Source: Amphiura filiformis
Lineage: Eukaryota; Echinodermata; Ophiuroidea; Amphilepidida; Amphiuridae
Assembly: GCF_039555335.1 (NCBI RefSeq)
Contig: NC_092635.1
Location: forward strand, 55,495,755 to 55,559,754
Reading direction: 5' to 3'
Length of the DNA stretch: 64,000 bases
The position numbers and the translations under genes were made by a program. Numbering within the stretch: the first letter of the stretch is position 1; each line of letters opens with the position of its first letter. A model generated the notes under the pieces. That model made no database searches. It saw nothing but the letters and a program-made list of their open reading frames with translations, and had not been told where the DNA came from. Positions 1-11,624 of this stretch are shown piece by piece.

Positions 1-2
1 AT

Positions 3-811
3 GTTACCGGACTGTTTACTAACACTCCAGTTCCGGATGCCCTCCGCGTTATCAGGAGGAGATTGGAGGAAGACGGCACCCTCCCTGATCGCACTACACT
101 GGCTGGTGATGATGTTATGGAACCTCTTACGCGTTGCGCCACCTCCACATACATGATGGGATTGGGCTAAATCTACCAACAAAGAGAAGGTTTCGCGATG
201 GGATCTCCGGTCTCGCCGCTCGCATCCAACATTTTCATGGAATGGTTTGAGGTCCCCGCACTAGCTACTGCTCCCCACGCACCATCCTTCTGGGCCCGTT
301 ACGTCGATGATACTTTCGTTGTAATTCGCGAGGAATATATCGACGAATTCACCACCCACATCAACAATATTTCGCCCACCATCAAGTTCACTATGGAACG
401 GAGGAAAACCATCAGCTTCCTATGCTCGACACCCTTATTCACAGAAAGGACACTGGCTCTACTAAAATTACCATCTACCGCAAGCCCACACACACCGACC
501 AGTATCTGCTCATGGGTTCGCACCACCCACTTCAACATAAGTTGGGGGTCATCAGAACATTGGTTCATAGAGCAGAGTCTTTAGTCACAGAAGAAGAGGA
601 TAAAGTCCTGGAGTTGGAAAAGATCCAGAAAGCGCTAGGTGTGTGTGGCTACAAACGGTCACATTTCGCAGTTGCAAATACACACAATCCTCCTAACCGT
701 CAACCTTCAACTACTGCTGTTTCCAAGGGTTCCATCACCCTTCCCTATGTTAGGGGGCGTCTGAAGGACTTCGTCGCATTCTGTGCAAACGCGGTATACA
801 AGTGCATTTAA
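3..811 (+). pseudogene. Penelope-like reverse transcriptase, C-terminal part (broken)
   Basis: This would copy element RNA into DNA at the target site. The frame opening at 3 shows the palm start (LFTNTPV), then AMGSPVSPLASNIFMEWFE at 198 and the catalytic YVDDTF at 300, typical of Penelope RTs. A TAA at 168-170 interrupts the region before AMGSPVS. Near 420 the frame shifts, and the thumb continues in another frame to 811 with YRKPTHTDQYL, SHHP and the HKLGVIRTL block, all conserved in Penelope RTs. The upstream fingers are missing because the window starts here. Catalytic aspartates are present, but the stop and frameshift rule out a functional protein. The family call is firm. Confidence 0.9.
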
Positions 812-865
812 GCCAAGAAATACTCTTCGCAATTCCTAGTATCACCAAAGGACAAAATCAACAAG

Positions 866-1150
866 ACTGAAAAGTGCCATACTGTGTACAATATCCAGTG
901 CCAGAATTGCAATGCTGCTTATATCGGCGAGACCAAGCGCCCCTAGGCATCAGAGCTGGAGCATAGGCGGAGCCCTCCCCTGTAGCGGAACACGCCAAGA
1001 AAACCGGTCACTCTATTCCTACAACGGATGCTAAAATCCTGGATACAGACCCTTCATGGGTGGGCAGAGGAGTCCGGGAAGCGGCTCACATCAGACAGAG
1101 CAGGAGTAGCTTGAACAGGGACGGCGGCCGGTACTACCTACCAGCAGTTT
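866..1150 (+). pseudogene. GIY-YIG endonuclease domain of the Penelope-like element (broken)
   Basis: The C-terminal endonuclease of Penelope-like elements nicks target DNA to prime reverse transcription. Seen here are TVYNIQCQNC followed by AAYIGETKR (about 878-943), the GIY-YIG core preceded by a paired-cysteine motif. A stop follows at once. The later part of the domain returns in another frame near 1033-1140 as AKILDTDPSWVGRGVREA and SLNRDGGRYYLP, a block conserved at the end of Penelope endonucleases. About 30 residues between the two appear damaged or lost. It directly follows the RT remnant in the same orientation, supporting one original ORF. Confidence 0.85.
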
Positions 1151-1339
1151 ACACCTCGCTATTGAGACGCCCTGCACCGCCTGACGGTGCTGAGTCTCAA
1201 TAGCACACCCAACAGCCCCCACGTGTTTATTGGGGCTGAAGAAAGTCTAGCGAATTGCAGACAGAAAGCTACCAAAAGGTGAGCTAATTTAGCTGTTTGA
1301 GAATAAAGATCTGTTCAATAAGTTTGTTTCCTGTAGGCC

Positions 1340-1844
1340 ACACTTATTTCGTTTTTGGAAGTAATTTTTTTATTTGAGAAATCCAGAAAAAATTACATTT
1401 TCAATCCAAAAATGACACTTTTTTCCAGGATTTGTTTCTCATACATTTTTGTTTACAAGAAATATGAAATTATTAAATATCCTATAAAAATCAATATATA
1501 TTTTTCCAAAAACTATAAATTTTCAATACATCCTAAACCTAAAAATAACATAATGTAAATTGTGGGATAGGCTTTTACGATGGGAGTTCATAACAATTGG
1601 TAAGTTTTCAGCGAGTTCGCCGTCGGACAAGTGAACAAAATGTTTTCAGACCGCCTTCAGGAAACAAATTTTTTTAAGCTAAAAAAATTATAGCATATTT
1701 GTGTGTTTTTGTTTGTTTTCCTGTCTTCTGGGTTAAATTGTGTTCCTGATTATCAGTTTTTGAATTAAGCAACAAGTTCAACCTGGTCACAGTTTTTAGT
1801 TGTCCCAAAAATGTCTCGGCTCCCTGCAATTCAAACATTGCGCA
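1340..1844. other. AT-rich stretch, no gene seen
   Basis: Only short chance open frames occur, rich in Ile, Lys, Asn and Phe, as expected from AT-rich DNA. No splice-flanked coding block or transposon end is visible. Confidence 0.6.
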
Positions 1845-1985
1845 GTTGAAATCCATACACACCCATGGAAGATATGACAATAATCTTCCACACAGGGAGT
1901 GTAAATTTCATATGGGGTTACCTGAATGAGTGACTCCATTTGAAATCTACACCCCCTGTGTGGATTTCAACTGGAATAGACCAAT
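1845..1985. repeat. Inverted-repeat family A, copy 1
   Basis: A palindromic dispersed repeat built from the module TTGAAATYCACACTCCCTG...TGTGGAAGAT and its reverse complement. One arm has 'cttccacacagggagtgta' and the opposite arm has 'atttgaaatctacaccccc'. The same module recurs at about 3555-3915, 4855-5300 and 61515-61690, so it is a dispersed family, probably a small foldback transposon. No target duplication was identified. Confidence 0.7.
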
Positions 1986-1989
1986 GCTA

Positions 1990-3550
1990 ATTTGCATCAT
2001 CAGTCTGGAATATACTACAAATTTGCATATTCATAACATCACTGTTTTGGTTGTTTACCAGACTACTTTTTCCGTACATCTAACAGAATGTTTAACAGGT
2101 ACAAGCATGTTCATATCAAAACACTTTCAAGCAGATCCAATATAACCCAGAGATTTTGGTCACATTTTGTTCCTTTTGGTTTATGGAAAACAGTCAGCTG
2201 ATCTCACAACTATTTTATCATAAACTATTTATTATGTTACTGTATTCTGCCTGTATGTACTTAAATATCTGTAAACATATGCTTACTGCAGAGTTACTGA
2301 AACCTGGATTAATAATCAATAGAAATTGTCTCAATCAAATGACAAGAATCTTTGTATGAGTTAAATATAAAACCCATCATTTAAATGTTTAGGGCTAATT
2401 AAAATAATTGCTTAAGTTATTCGTCTTTTTCCTCTTTGCTAATATATTTTTGATAAAATGGCTTAGATGTAAACATATCCAGGATTATATGTCAGCTTTC
2501 CGGTTCTAGAAAATATTTTGTTGTACTTGTATCTAATACATACATTCTGTGTTCCAGATATGGCTTCTTTCAAAAATCTGGTTACCATAGTAGCAATGAA
2601 GGTTGGTCAAAGGAACATATTTTGTATGTAATGATGTTAAAGACAAAATTTATATAAATTTAATTATGTGGTGTGTGAGCGCACACGTGTGTGATCATTC
2701 TTTAGAAATATAGGACCTACTGATTTCTGTCGAAAACAGTTAATCCATTTGGCCTCTTCATTGTTGGAATTTACTTAGCATTAGTTTGGAAGTCATATCT
2801 GAGCAGTTAAACGCTTAGACAGCTAGATAACAAAGATATTGTATACTTATATATTGTATAGTATAAATTGTGTGAGAGTTTGTATCAATGGAAGTATATG
2901 CTCACTTTGAAAATTTTCTGAAACTCACAAAACACATTTTTTTCATCCAATATCTATTCATTCTGGCATGTTTTTCTATTTTTAATTATAAAAATTCGTT
3001 TTTGCAAACATTATGATTACATATTCAAATGTTTCAGCTGTTGAGATGATGTGAGCATGCACTTGCTTTATGGTGCACTTAATGAGTAAAGCCTTGGATA
3101 GTTTATTTATTTTTTGTTCAGTTTTATCACAACTAAACTAAAACCTGTTGATATGTAGATGTACATAAATAAGCTATGAAATAAATAAGCCAATACTTTG
3201 TCAGTATTTCAGAACATTATCTAGTCCTTCAATGTATAGTGATTCCTGTGTGTTCAAATGAATACTCCTTCAGTTTTAATTCAAAATGGTTAGTCTTCAA
3301 CTCTGGTTCAAGAGGAGCCAGCTCCAATTCTTAGTGGGGACTAACTTTCATGGGGGAAAAACTGCTATAACGATTATTCAGATCTCCAATACTGCATCTA
3401 GATTGGGGGGGCATGGAAGTGTATGAACGCCAAATACACCAGGATCAATGAGTGACCCGAGAACTGCATGACCGACTGCACTTTTCAACTTCTTGGAAAC
3501 ATTATGGCCTGCTTCCGCAAAAAAGGGTCCCAGTGGGCTAATCAATTTTT
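1990..3550. other. AT-rich non-coding DNA
   Basis: I see no convincing coding block, transposon ends or tandem array in this stretch. Short open frames here have no recognisable motif and no flanking splice signals. Confidence 0.6.
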
Positions 3551-3554
3551 AAAT

Positions 3555-3915
3555 TAAAAGTCCACAATCTAAAAAGTCCACACTCCCCCTGTGGGAGATT
3601 TTAAAAATGTTTTCCACAGAGAGAGATTATGAATTTAAAATGGAATCAACACATTAGGCAGCTCCATTTGAATTTTATACATCCTCTAAGAAAGAATCAA
3701 TCTGAATCTTCCACAGAGGGAGGGTGAGTTTCAAATAGAGTTGTTTCGTGCTATTTGCATTTGAAATCCATACTCCTCATGTGAAAGATATTTTTCAAAA
3801 TGGGATTTTAAATAAAATAGCAGAATCTTCCATTTGAAATTCATACAAGATTTTGGAAATATCTTCCACAAAGGGGTGTGGATTTTAAATGGAATAGCTG
3901 AATCTTCATTACATT
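3555..3915. repeat. Inverted-repeat family A, copy 2 (degenerate)
   Basis: Several head-to-head and tail-to-tail copies of the module 'cactccccctgtgggaga' / 'tcttccacagagggag' with 'tttgaaatccatactcc' between them. It is more diverged than the copies at 4855 and 61515. It appears to be two or more nested palindromic elements. Confidence 0.65.
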
Positions 3916-4854
3916 TGCATTGAACATTGATTTGATGAATGCAAAAAGTCCAAAACCATTAGTTTTGTAGACTCCTAATTAACCGGAGGGAACTTACCTT
4001 TCTGATGTTCATAATATCTTAATCAACATTGAAACGGTAAGATCGTCCGGTGTATGGAGTCGGAACGTTCATGGATGCTCATTGTCCACCAAATGTAAGT
4101 CACCTCTTGAATAAAGATTTTTAATCCATTCAAGTAAAGATAATTTTGTATGGAAATAAATACGAATGAATGTCTTTGGGGGTATTTCGCCAAAAAGAGA
4201 GAATTGTGTCGATAAAATAAAGTAACATTAGCAAATTCAGTGAAAGTCAATTTCCTTGCTAAAAGATGCTTTAAATATCTTGCAGAAGCATCAATAAAAT
4301 CTATAATGAGAGATTGTTATTTTACAGGTATTGGACTCCTCTTTCAAGAAACATGCCATATTACGAAGTGTTTCCTTGCCCCATCTGGACCCCCTCCTGC
4401 AAAAAAAAAACCCAACCCAAAACTGTTGTAGGTGTACGTACCTTGTAAGTGCACAACTATGAAAACTACGACTTGTTGTATAAATTGTTGCTTGTATAGG
4501 CTGGGAAAGAGGGAGAGTTTATTTTTGATGCAAATGATTAGCATATAAGATATAAAATGTTGGTACATAATATTAGTAGAAAGTAATGCTTTATCTTCAC
4601 ATTGTGTATAAGTTTCACCAAATCCTTAAATGTAATGGTATTAGCCTTAACAACAGGCTCTCCAGCAGGAGTTCTTCATATTTTTTTGTCTAAAACTTAA
4701 AATTCCAAAATAATTCCATAATCCTAAATTTTAGGTGTTGATATTGTAACATTTTAATGTTGGTTGGTTGGGTTCCAATTACTCCATTTAATTTACCTGA
4801 TCTTAAATTTGTAACACTGTGAAATGATATGACACAATTAAGAAAATGGCTATT

Positions 4855-5300
4855 ACATTTGAAAATCATACACCCTCTATGGAAGATATGATCTTAATCC
4901 TCCACACAAGGAGTGTGAATTTCAAATGGGGTTACCTGACTGGGTGACTCCACTTGAAATCTGCACCCACTGTGTGGAAGATTAAGGTCATGTCTTAGGA
5001 TTAGCCCCATAATTTGACAAATGACTCACTGGGTTATTTTATTTAAAATCTCCACTACTCCTGTTAAGATGTTAGAAATATCTTCAACACAGGGAGTATG
5101 AATTTCAAATGGAAAGCTCTATTTGAATTTCATACACCCGCTGAGAAAGATTCAACCTAAATCTTCCACAGAGGGAGTGTGAGTTTCAAATAGAATTGGC
5201 TGATTTCATTTGAAATTCATACTCCCTCTGTGGAAGATTTATATGTAAGCTAAATCTTCCACAGGAGGGAGTGTGGATTACTAATAGAATAGCCACCTTG
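4855..5300. repeat. Inverted-repeat family A, copy 3 (longest)
   Basis: The clearest example begins at about 4860 with 'tttgaaaatcatacaccctc'. It reaches a centre near 4930-4950 and reads back as 'ctgtgtggaagattaaggtc' near 4971-4990. A second palindrome follows from about 5050 to 5300 with the same module. Alternation of module and complement would let the strand fold into a long hairpin. Confidence 0.7.
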
Positions 5301-5523
5301 ATTGTGCCATAATTATATAGTCTCATCTGAGATGTCATGATCCCAATTATTTTTGCAGGTCTTAATGAACTCCTGCGCTGTATTAGGAGCTAGATGAATG
5401 GATTAATAAATACATGGCTCTATGTGATATGTTACAACCAATACAATGTGTTCGTAGTGTTTCTTACCAGTCAGTGACATCTAGCAGGCTCAAATGGTAT
5501 CAATTACCTTTTTAAGTCCGATT

Positions 5524-5874
5524 GAGACTCCACATCGCAGTATGATGCGATGCTGCAATGCTATAAAAACTGAAATCTGAGCCAGGTTTTTACAAGCCCG
5601 GCAGTGAAATTTCTCATAGTTAATTTTGGACGGCGATGGAGTTGGATTTTATTCAACTATATCGCATTGCGCTGTGATAATTGCAGCCGTGCATGGTTGT
5701 GATTGGCTGCTGGAAAATCAAGGTCGGCAGAATGACTATAAAAGGAGATGCAGACCCCACATGCTTTTAAAACATTGCAGCATCATCGCATGACGAAATT
5801 GAAATGTGCATTCTAATTTCATTGCATGATGCTGCAATGTTTTTAAAGCATCGCATAGCGCTATGTGGAGTCTG
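5524..5874. mobile_element. Short inverted-repeat transposon (MITE), about 350 bp
   Basis: The left end reads GAGACTCCACATCGCAG and the right end, reversed, reads CAGACTCCACATAGCGC. Each is followed by a GATGCGATGC/GCGATGC block and a 'atgctgcaatg' motif, giving imperfect terminal inverted repeats of 40 bp or more. The interior has no ORF. It is non-autonomous. The superfamily is not assigned because the target duplication is unclear: a GAGTCT repeat next to the right end blurs it. Confidence 0.6.
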
Positions 5875-5879
5875 AGTCT

Positions 5880-7220
5880 GAGTGCTCACTGTTTTGACAT
5901 AGAGGCACCAATTAATATGGCTATCCACAATGGAGAGGCCACATAAAGTGGAAAAGTGAGGAGGGAGGTGGTTTTTTTGTTACTAAATTGACAAAATACA
6001 GTAAAATTGACATTGCTCAGTTTTCAGCATCTGCGAGGAAACAATGGGCCCTTTTTTCAGATTATGAATGGTTAGACACTTCCAACCCTTACATACATGC
6101 TGACTAATAAACTTGTTTATCAGCATTAATCTTACTATAAATAGGGGAATGTTGTATGTATCCGAGTCCATCAAAGGCTCCGTCAGTTTTGATCCAAATG
6201 TCGCCAAATTCATACAGGAGTTCAAGGAATATACCGAGACGGTATTGCAAAAATTTCGTTGGAAACGGTCAATAATTGGCCTCAAAATCAGTAAAAAGTG
6301 GGGTTTTCGGGCAAATTTATAGCGGTTGTTTGTTTACGACCTATGCCAACCAACGCGTCCACATGTTTAGCATAAACCGCGCTAGACATTCATATCCTAT
6401 GGTAAATTCAATGCACAACAAATGTGGAGGCATCACTAAAAATTTAAAACTATAAAAGTACGGACAGTTCAGTGAGAATTTTGTGTCAGTTTTTCACATT
6501 TTGTGTCCACCTTTCTTTCATAATTTCCAGCATTTGTTATCACCCATTTGATTTATTTTGGAATTCCAATAGTTATAGTTATTAGCTCCCAAAACAAACA
6601 ACAACACCAAATTAGTGACTTTTCATAATGCCTATACAAACACAAAATAAAACAAACATAGGCAAATATCCTTTAGTTTCAGTGCTTTAATATAAACTCT
6701 CCGTGCAATATAAAAGAATCCTCTTCCACATAATACCACAGTCGCATCATTGTGCAAGCCAGCACATATAATTGTTTAACTTTTTTGTCATTAGCAATCT
6801 ATACTACAAATTTCAATTTAATGAAAACAGCCTGACATAACGTGCCAATTTTTCGCGATCACTGCACGATGTACGCCAGCGTGAGCGCCTGTGTGTACGT
6901 ATCGCAGAAGTGAATCCAACCATGCCAATGCACTTGTGATTGGTAAGTATTTTAATTAATGTATCCAAGGTTGTGTGTTCGCGTAGTAGTTTGATTATAT
7001 GCGATATACGATCGCTGTTGGATTGAGTACAGCTGTTGAAAGCTGTGTTCATTCAATTGAAATTTCTAGTATAGTACACATCTGAGAGCCCAGTAATATT
7101 CAAGCCCTTGTTTAACAATACAATATATGCTGAAATGTCATTTTTGGTTACTTAAAACAATATTACAATTCATATTCACAAAATATGTATTAATTGGAAA
7201 TGAGCTGTAGTCTAAGATTA
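5880..7220. other. No supported gene
   Basis: Unique AT-rich DNA. Two overlapping open frames of 69 and 100 codons lie around 5983-6322 on opposite strands, but they have no recognisable motif, and neither is flanked by convincing splice sites. Confidence 0.5.
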
Positions 7221-7226
7221 TAAATA

Positions 7227-7529
7227 CAGTCCAACCTCTTTCATCCAGCCATGATAGCTTTGATAAGTATAAAATCTGGAGAAGTGAAATATTTTTGTTT
7301 AAAGTGTTGAACTTGGGTCAACAAGAAATTATTTCATAATTGGATAATAACACTGAAAAGATGGTAGTGCAGTGTTGTCACAACAAAAACAGGTCTTTTA
7401 ATCATTCTAAACATAAAAATATGGTATCCTCATCATACACTGTCATGCCATTGCAAACACATTTTCCTTAGAAATCATTTGACCAGATAAAAGAGATCTG
7501 CGCTGGTCCGGATAAGGGAGATTGGACTG
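7227..7529. mobile_element. Pogo/Tigger-like MITE, about 300 bp
   Basis: The left end CAGTCCAACCTCTTTCATCC and the right end, reversed, CAGTCCAATCTCCCTTATCC form terminal inverted repeats resembling those of the Tigger/pogo branch of Tc1/mariner. A TA precedes the left end; the right-hand TA is not preserved. There is no coding capacity. The class call rests on the terminal sequence alone. Confidence 0.6.
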
Positions 7530-7944
7530 CTGGTGTACAATATTTCACACTGAATAGTATTGATGTACCACTGAAATGATGATGTTGATATGGTTGTCAT
7601 ATTTAGATTACCCCCCCAAAAAAAAAAAAAAAAACACCACTCAAATAAAAACCCACCACAACATAAAATAAGCACCATCTCTGTACACCTGCTTCCAGTG
7701 CACTTTCAGCTCATATTGGACAAGAAACTTAAAATCACAGCAAAACAAAATATTACTGGTAATTACATTGCACAGAAACTTAGGCATTATTTAGCTCAAA
7801 TGCAGCACACAAGAAATGTAACAACATCTTCCAACATGATTTTATGTAAACTTTAAACTCATAGTGGCAATCTTTTACCGATTACCGACTCACAGAATGA
7901 TATTTTCTTGAATTAGTATATCATCACCTCTCACAATATCAGGG

Positions 7945-8115
7945 ACAGCCTTTTGAGGAGAGCAAGAGCAATTGCTCTCTACTGCTCTCCTAAAATTTGA
8001 TATAGGAGAGTAATTTTTAGCTCTCCTAATGACCATTCTCTCCTCACATTCTATTATAAATTACTCTTAACACTAAACAGCTCTCCTTGAAGGCTCCAGA
8101 GGAGCTATTGAATGC
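7945..8115. repeat. AGGAGAGC / GCTCTCCT inverted repeats
   Basis: The octamer GCTCTCCT or its complement occurs at least six times in about 170 bp, in alternating orientation. One pair forms a short hairpin around 'gagcaagagcaattgctctc'. It may be the core of a degenerate foldback element. No terminal duplication was found. Confidence 0.55.
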
Positions 8116-8944
8116 TTTCCTGCAAATTCCAAAAGACAGTCCCTGCAATATTTGAGGTTTGAAGTTGCGGATGAAGCATCATTCAGTCCAAATCAGAGAA
8201 GTCCAAATATATCAAAAGGTCCGTTTTCTTTTGTGTCAATTTGTTAAAACATCTTCTAAAAAGGTACTTATTTGGAAGAAAATTGTGCAAAAAAAGACCT
8301 GAAACAGCAATTTTAGGGGGTTTAAATAATTTTGAAGTCCCGCACCCATCCAAATAAATCCCAGCCACAGGCCTGGGTGTCACACAATTATTTCTTCTAA
8401 TGGAGTAAGCTTAATTTCACAAGGCATTGAGTCATTTGTTACATACCATGATGTTTTGTAGTTTGTAATATTCTAGAAAAGTACATTATACTATATAGGC
8501 TATGAAAGATTTCGGCCAATGGGGCCTAACCCAAGTTATTGATGGGACCCTGCAGGGGCCCTACGGTACTTGCTCATGCATGACCACCAAAATTAAGAGT
8601 CCTTCAGTGCTCTGTTTTGGTAAAAATCAGGGTTCTTTCCAGAAGCCAGCAACCCACATGCATCATAGATTTATTACCTAGAAAGTGTTACTCATCAACA
8701 TTCAGAACTAAAACATCCATAAATATCCATGAATTTAGTAAAATAAAATGCAATTGGAAAGGGGTTTAATGCCAATTTTTCAGTATTTATGAATTACTAA
8801 AAGTAAATAGCACTGGTAATCCATTTTTTCTTCATCATCTTTCAAAAACCACATATATGCCATCTCTTTCACTAAGTAACATCACTACACCTGACCAGCT
8901 CTGAAAACTCATGCTCACAAGCGTGCATGCATACACTACATAAA

Positions 8945-9335
8945 ATTCTTTAAAAAATCGGATTTGTGTAGGAAACAAGGAAAAGGAACTGATTAAATGG
9001 CCTGAAATCACTGAGTGGCTGCACAGGTATCTACGAAATATTAAAAAATTCCGACAAAATAATCGCAACATAATTTATACAAATGAAATGTGGGTATGGT
9101 AAATGCCAGACATACAACTTCCACACAAAGTGTGGCAAGACACCAATATCAAATCAAGAAGAGATGCATTTTGTGACGGACTCACCACTGGGCAGATGCT
9201 ACACTCGCTAGTGGGGGTGTATTTACATACGGCCCCTACCTAGGTAGGTTATACAACAGGAAAGGGAGAACGATTAATCATTACACATGCTGGAGGGAAG
9301 GGAGGATTCACAAATTCATGTTCTAACATTGCATA
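8945..9335 (+). pseudogene. DDE transposase fragment (DETW-type), chimeric with an E3-exon piece
   Basis: From about 8975 one frame reads ELIKWPEITEWLHRYLRN and then NIIYTNEMWVW, matching the 'YLR..R...r.ivYtDETWv' region of an IS630/Tc1-like transposase family; the catalytic Asp is Asn here. The next block (about 9130-9185) reads VWQDTNIKSRRDAF and GLTTG, followed downstream by GKGERLIITHAGGKGGF, all family-typical. Between TTG and GKGERL lies about 65 bp that matches the zinc-exon module at 12935-13005 ('gatgctacactcgcta'), so a foreign piece sits inside the transposase. A related fragment with the intact TDETW motif is at 30.06-30.24 kb. Stops and frame breaks make it a pseudogene. Confidence 0.65.
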
Positions 9336-9493
9336 GTGTTAGAATAAAATTTGTTAAAATGTTATATAACATTTTATATTTTGTTTTTATATTTTATCTG
9401 TATTTTTATATTTTGTTTTAATATTGTTCAGTGCTTTGTGATCTTTTTAATGTAATGCGCTATATAAAAATAAAGTATTATTATTATATTATT
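9326..9493 (+). repeat. LINE/SINE-like 3' tail, copy 1
   Basis: Starts near 'attgcatagtgttagaataa', has a T-rich body, then 'gcgctatataaaaataaa' and an ATT microsatellite. It contains the polyadenylation signal AATAAA. Near-identical copies are at 12199-12365 and 13097-13270, each next to a copy of the zinc exon, so the tail was duplicated together with the exon block. The ending resembles that of the LINE at 37.05-37.37 kb. Confidence 0.6.
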
Positions 9494-11035
9494 GTAACAA
9501 AGTGGTCATTTACGCTGATTTTAGTCACTCTTGTCAAAAACCTCAGGAGAAGCAGACGTGTGTGGAGCTCTTGTGCAAGTTTTTACTCTTTTAAGCAGTT
9601 TTTACTCTTTTAAGAGTTTAGTTAGGTTAATTTCAGGTATGTGAGCGATTCAGGCGGCCGAGGGGTCGGCCCAAAAGACCCGGAGGGAGGGGGGTTGGTG
9701 TTTTTATACTGTTTTTAATAATTTTCTTTGCTTGATTGTATTGGGAACGTGCACGAGAACAGATTGCTAGCACCAGGCAGATGGGGAAAGGTGGAGTCGG
9801 GAACATGTCTACGATCCAAAAATTACATCTCTAATTTAGGCCTTGTTAAAACTGTTTAGTGATACTTTTCTTAGGATTCTTTTAATTAAAACCTTTGGGC
9901 GTTTATCGCACGGAAATGCTAGTCGGCATAGAAGTGACACTAGCGCTACTTGGAAAAGGTTTTGGGCTGAATACGCTACATGGCGTGAGGTCCTCCAAAT
10001 TCTCAAGCTGAGTAGACATGTCAACCCACGCACCTTCCCTCTATATTGTCAGTTGTCGCTCCCCCATGAGTATTAACATTGTTTTTATATGCATGATAGG
10101 AATCCCCTTTATCTTTTTATACTTCAAACTTTAAGGTCTTTCATGAAAGACAAGACGAAGACACTTTGGATCCCTTTATATACAAAATGTTTTCCAAGAC
10201 GGTCCCTAGGTTTGTGGAGAGGAACCGTTGCGTAGTACTTGTGCCTATGCATAGCCCGGGACAACGCTACCGCTGTGTCCCGTGCCACTGACTTATGGCC
10301 ATTAACGCATGAAGGTATACGTGCATGCATGCGTGGAAATTTCCAGGTCATGTTTAGATCTTTTTGTAGGCCTTAAAAATGTTTGGCTTCGTGCGCCGAC
10401 AGTAAATAGCCATTTCATATTTCAGAAGCCTTTGTTTCACATATTAATCTTCGTCTGGTCTTTTATTTAAATAATACATCCCGGTGATGCTTGCCGATAT
10501 TTCTATGGAAATATGGGCAAGATTCGGACCCTTAACAAGTTGGTAGAATATTATGCATGTATACTCTGTTGTAGATGAAATTGTATTTGGAAAAGAAAGT
10601 AAGAAAAGAACTGCATATACTCATGGAATACGTAAAGACACAACATCATCGTCTCTCTTGTCAAATTACTTTATTAATGAAAACAACTTTGCTATAAAAC
10701 ATGTAAATATGAACAGTAGGTTAGCAAGGTTAGTTAACAAGATTAATGTAACTCCTTAAACTTTCAAATAGTAAACTTTTGAAGGAAATCTTTTGTTTTA
10801 ACTTTGCATGCTCTGGGATCACGACTACATAATAGATATTGAGCATGTTGAATTATGGTCTTAATCACGGTATAAATAAGTGCTCGTGTAGGAAGTGCAA
10901 AAAATGAGAGATTTCTTTTTCGGGTATGAGATTTTAGTATGAATTTATAGGTTTCAGATTTTCACGTTATCCTTCTAGGCTTTCCCTCCAGTCGTTTTGT
11001 TTCCTGAAATTACCCCCAGGCATCCACTCCGTCAC
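9494..11035. mobile_element. 1.54-kb insertion with imperfect terminal repeats and ATTATT duplication
   Basis: In the sister copies at 12.36 and 13.27 kb the ATT-rich tail runs straight into 'ataactaatatttata'. Here 1.54 kb intervenes. The left end GTAACAAAGTGG and the right end, reversed, GTGACGGAGTGG match at 9 of 12 positions. Both ends are flanked by ATTATT (9488-9493 and 11036-11041), though this lies in low-complexity sequence. The interior contains only short open frames with no motif I recognise. It looks like a non-autonomous DNA transposon. The superfamily is unassigned. Confidence 0.6.
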
Positions 11036-11144
11036 ATTATTATAACTAATATTTATAGCATGAAACACTGATTTTAAATTCAATGTGTTATCTTCAAAAA
11101 ATAATTTATGTTTTTTCTTGTTTGTTTTTCAGTACAAAATAATT

Positions 11145-11530
11145 TCCAAGCTTTGCAGAAGTAGGGGGGGGGGGTGGGAATGGTTGAGACCAAGCAGCCA
11201 ACAATCCAACAACCTCCCAAGTCTTTTTTCTGGGACCGTGTAGTAGTCATAAGCTGCACTCCCTGAGTGGGGGCGTATATACATACGTCCCCTACAAGAG
11301 AGGTAATTTTATCGCAGATGATAGAAGAACATAGCACAGTCTTCGAAAAGTGTGTAGCATGTGGAATGAGCATGCCAATACAAAACATCAAACAGCACAC
11401 AGCTGAATGCTGGGAGTGTAATCAAAATATCTACTCTGATAGTGATAGCATCAAATGGGCAGTACTTGTGAAGTATCATGTAAAAGTAAACCAAATCAAA
11501 AGTCAAAAAGTACATACATTTTGTGACTAA
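11145..11530 (+). pseudogene. E3-ligase-like zinc exon, copy 1
   Basis: The exon module ends in a compact zinc-binding motif C-x2-C...H-x3-C, here CVACGMSMPIQNIKQHTAEC, resembling UBZ-like fingers. Upstream the family motif GRIYIRPLQREV is recognisable but out of frame by one base. A pyrimidine-rich tract ending in 'tttgtttttcag' (about 11117-11132) gives a plausible acceptor upstream. The donor seen in other copies (CAG|GTAAGA) is lost: the sequence after the last Cys reads 'tgggagtgtaatc'. In established families the combination 'G-R-x-Y-I-R-P-x-Q' plus this finger is found in invertebrate G2/M-phase E3 ligase (HECT)-like proteins. That assignment is from memory of the motif and is tentative. 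Confidence 0.55.
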
Positions 11531-11624
11531 AAGTATATCCTTGGAAAGCAAAAGGAGAATGATTAACACATGCTGGATGGAAGGGAGGATTCACAAATTC
11601 AAGATTCCATGGCAATGTTCTAAC

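Larger units (their letters stand above)
1..1335 (+). mobile_element. 3' part of a Penelope-like retroelement
   Basis: The segment carries the reverse transcriptase core followed by a GIY-YIG endonuclease in the order expected of Penelope-like elements, then a short untranslated tail up to about 1335. The 5' part lies outside the window. The end is uncertain because I see no clear target duplication; the sequence turns AT-rich and non-coding after about 1330. The copy is dead, with a stop at 168-170, a frame change near 420 and further breaks in the endonuclease. It is fairly GC-rich compared with the DNA that follows, which fits a relatively recent insertion. Confidence 0.85.

Noticed and set aside
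6813..7052. 79-codon minus-strand frame in GC-richer DNA
   Set aside because: No recognisable domain, no splice signals and no sign of conservation in this window.
9843..10351. Overlapping frames on both strands inside the 1.54-kb insertion
   Set aside because: Neither strand shows a transposase motif and frame choice is ambiguous.
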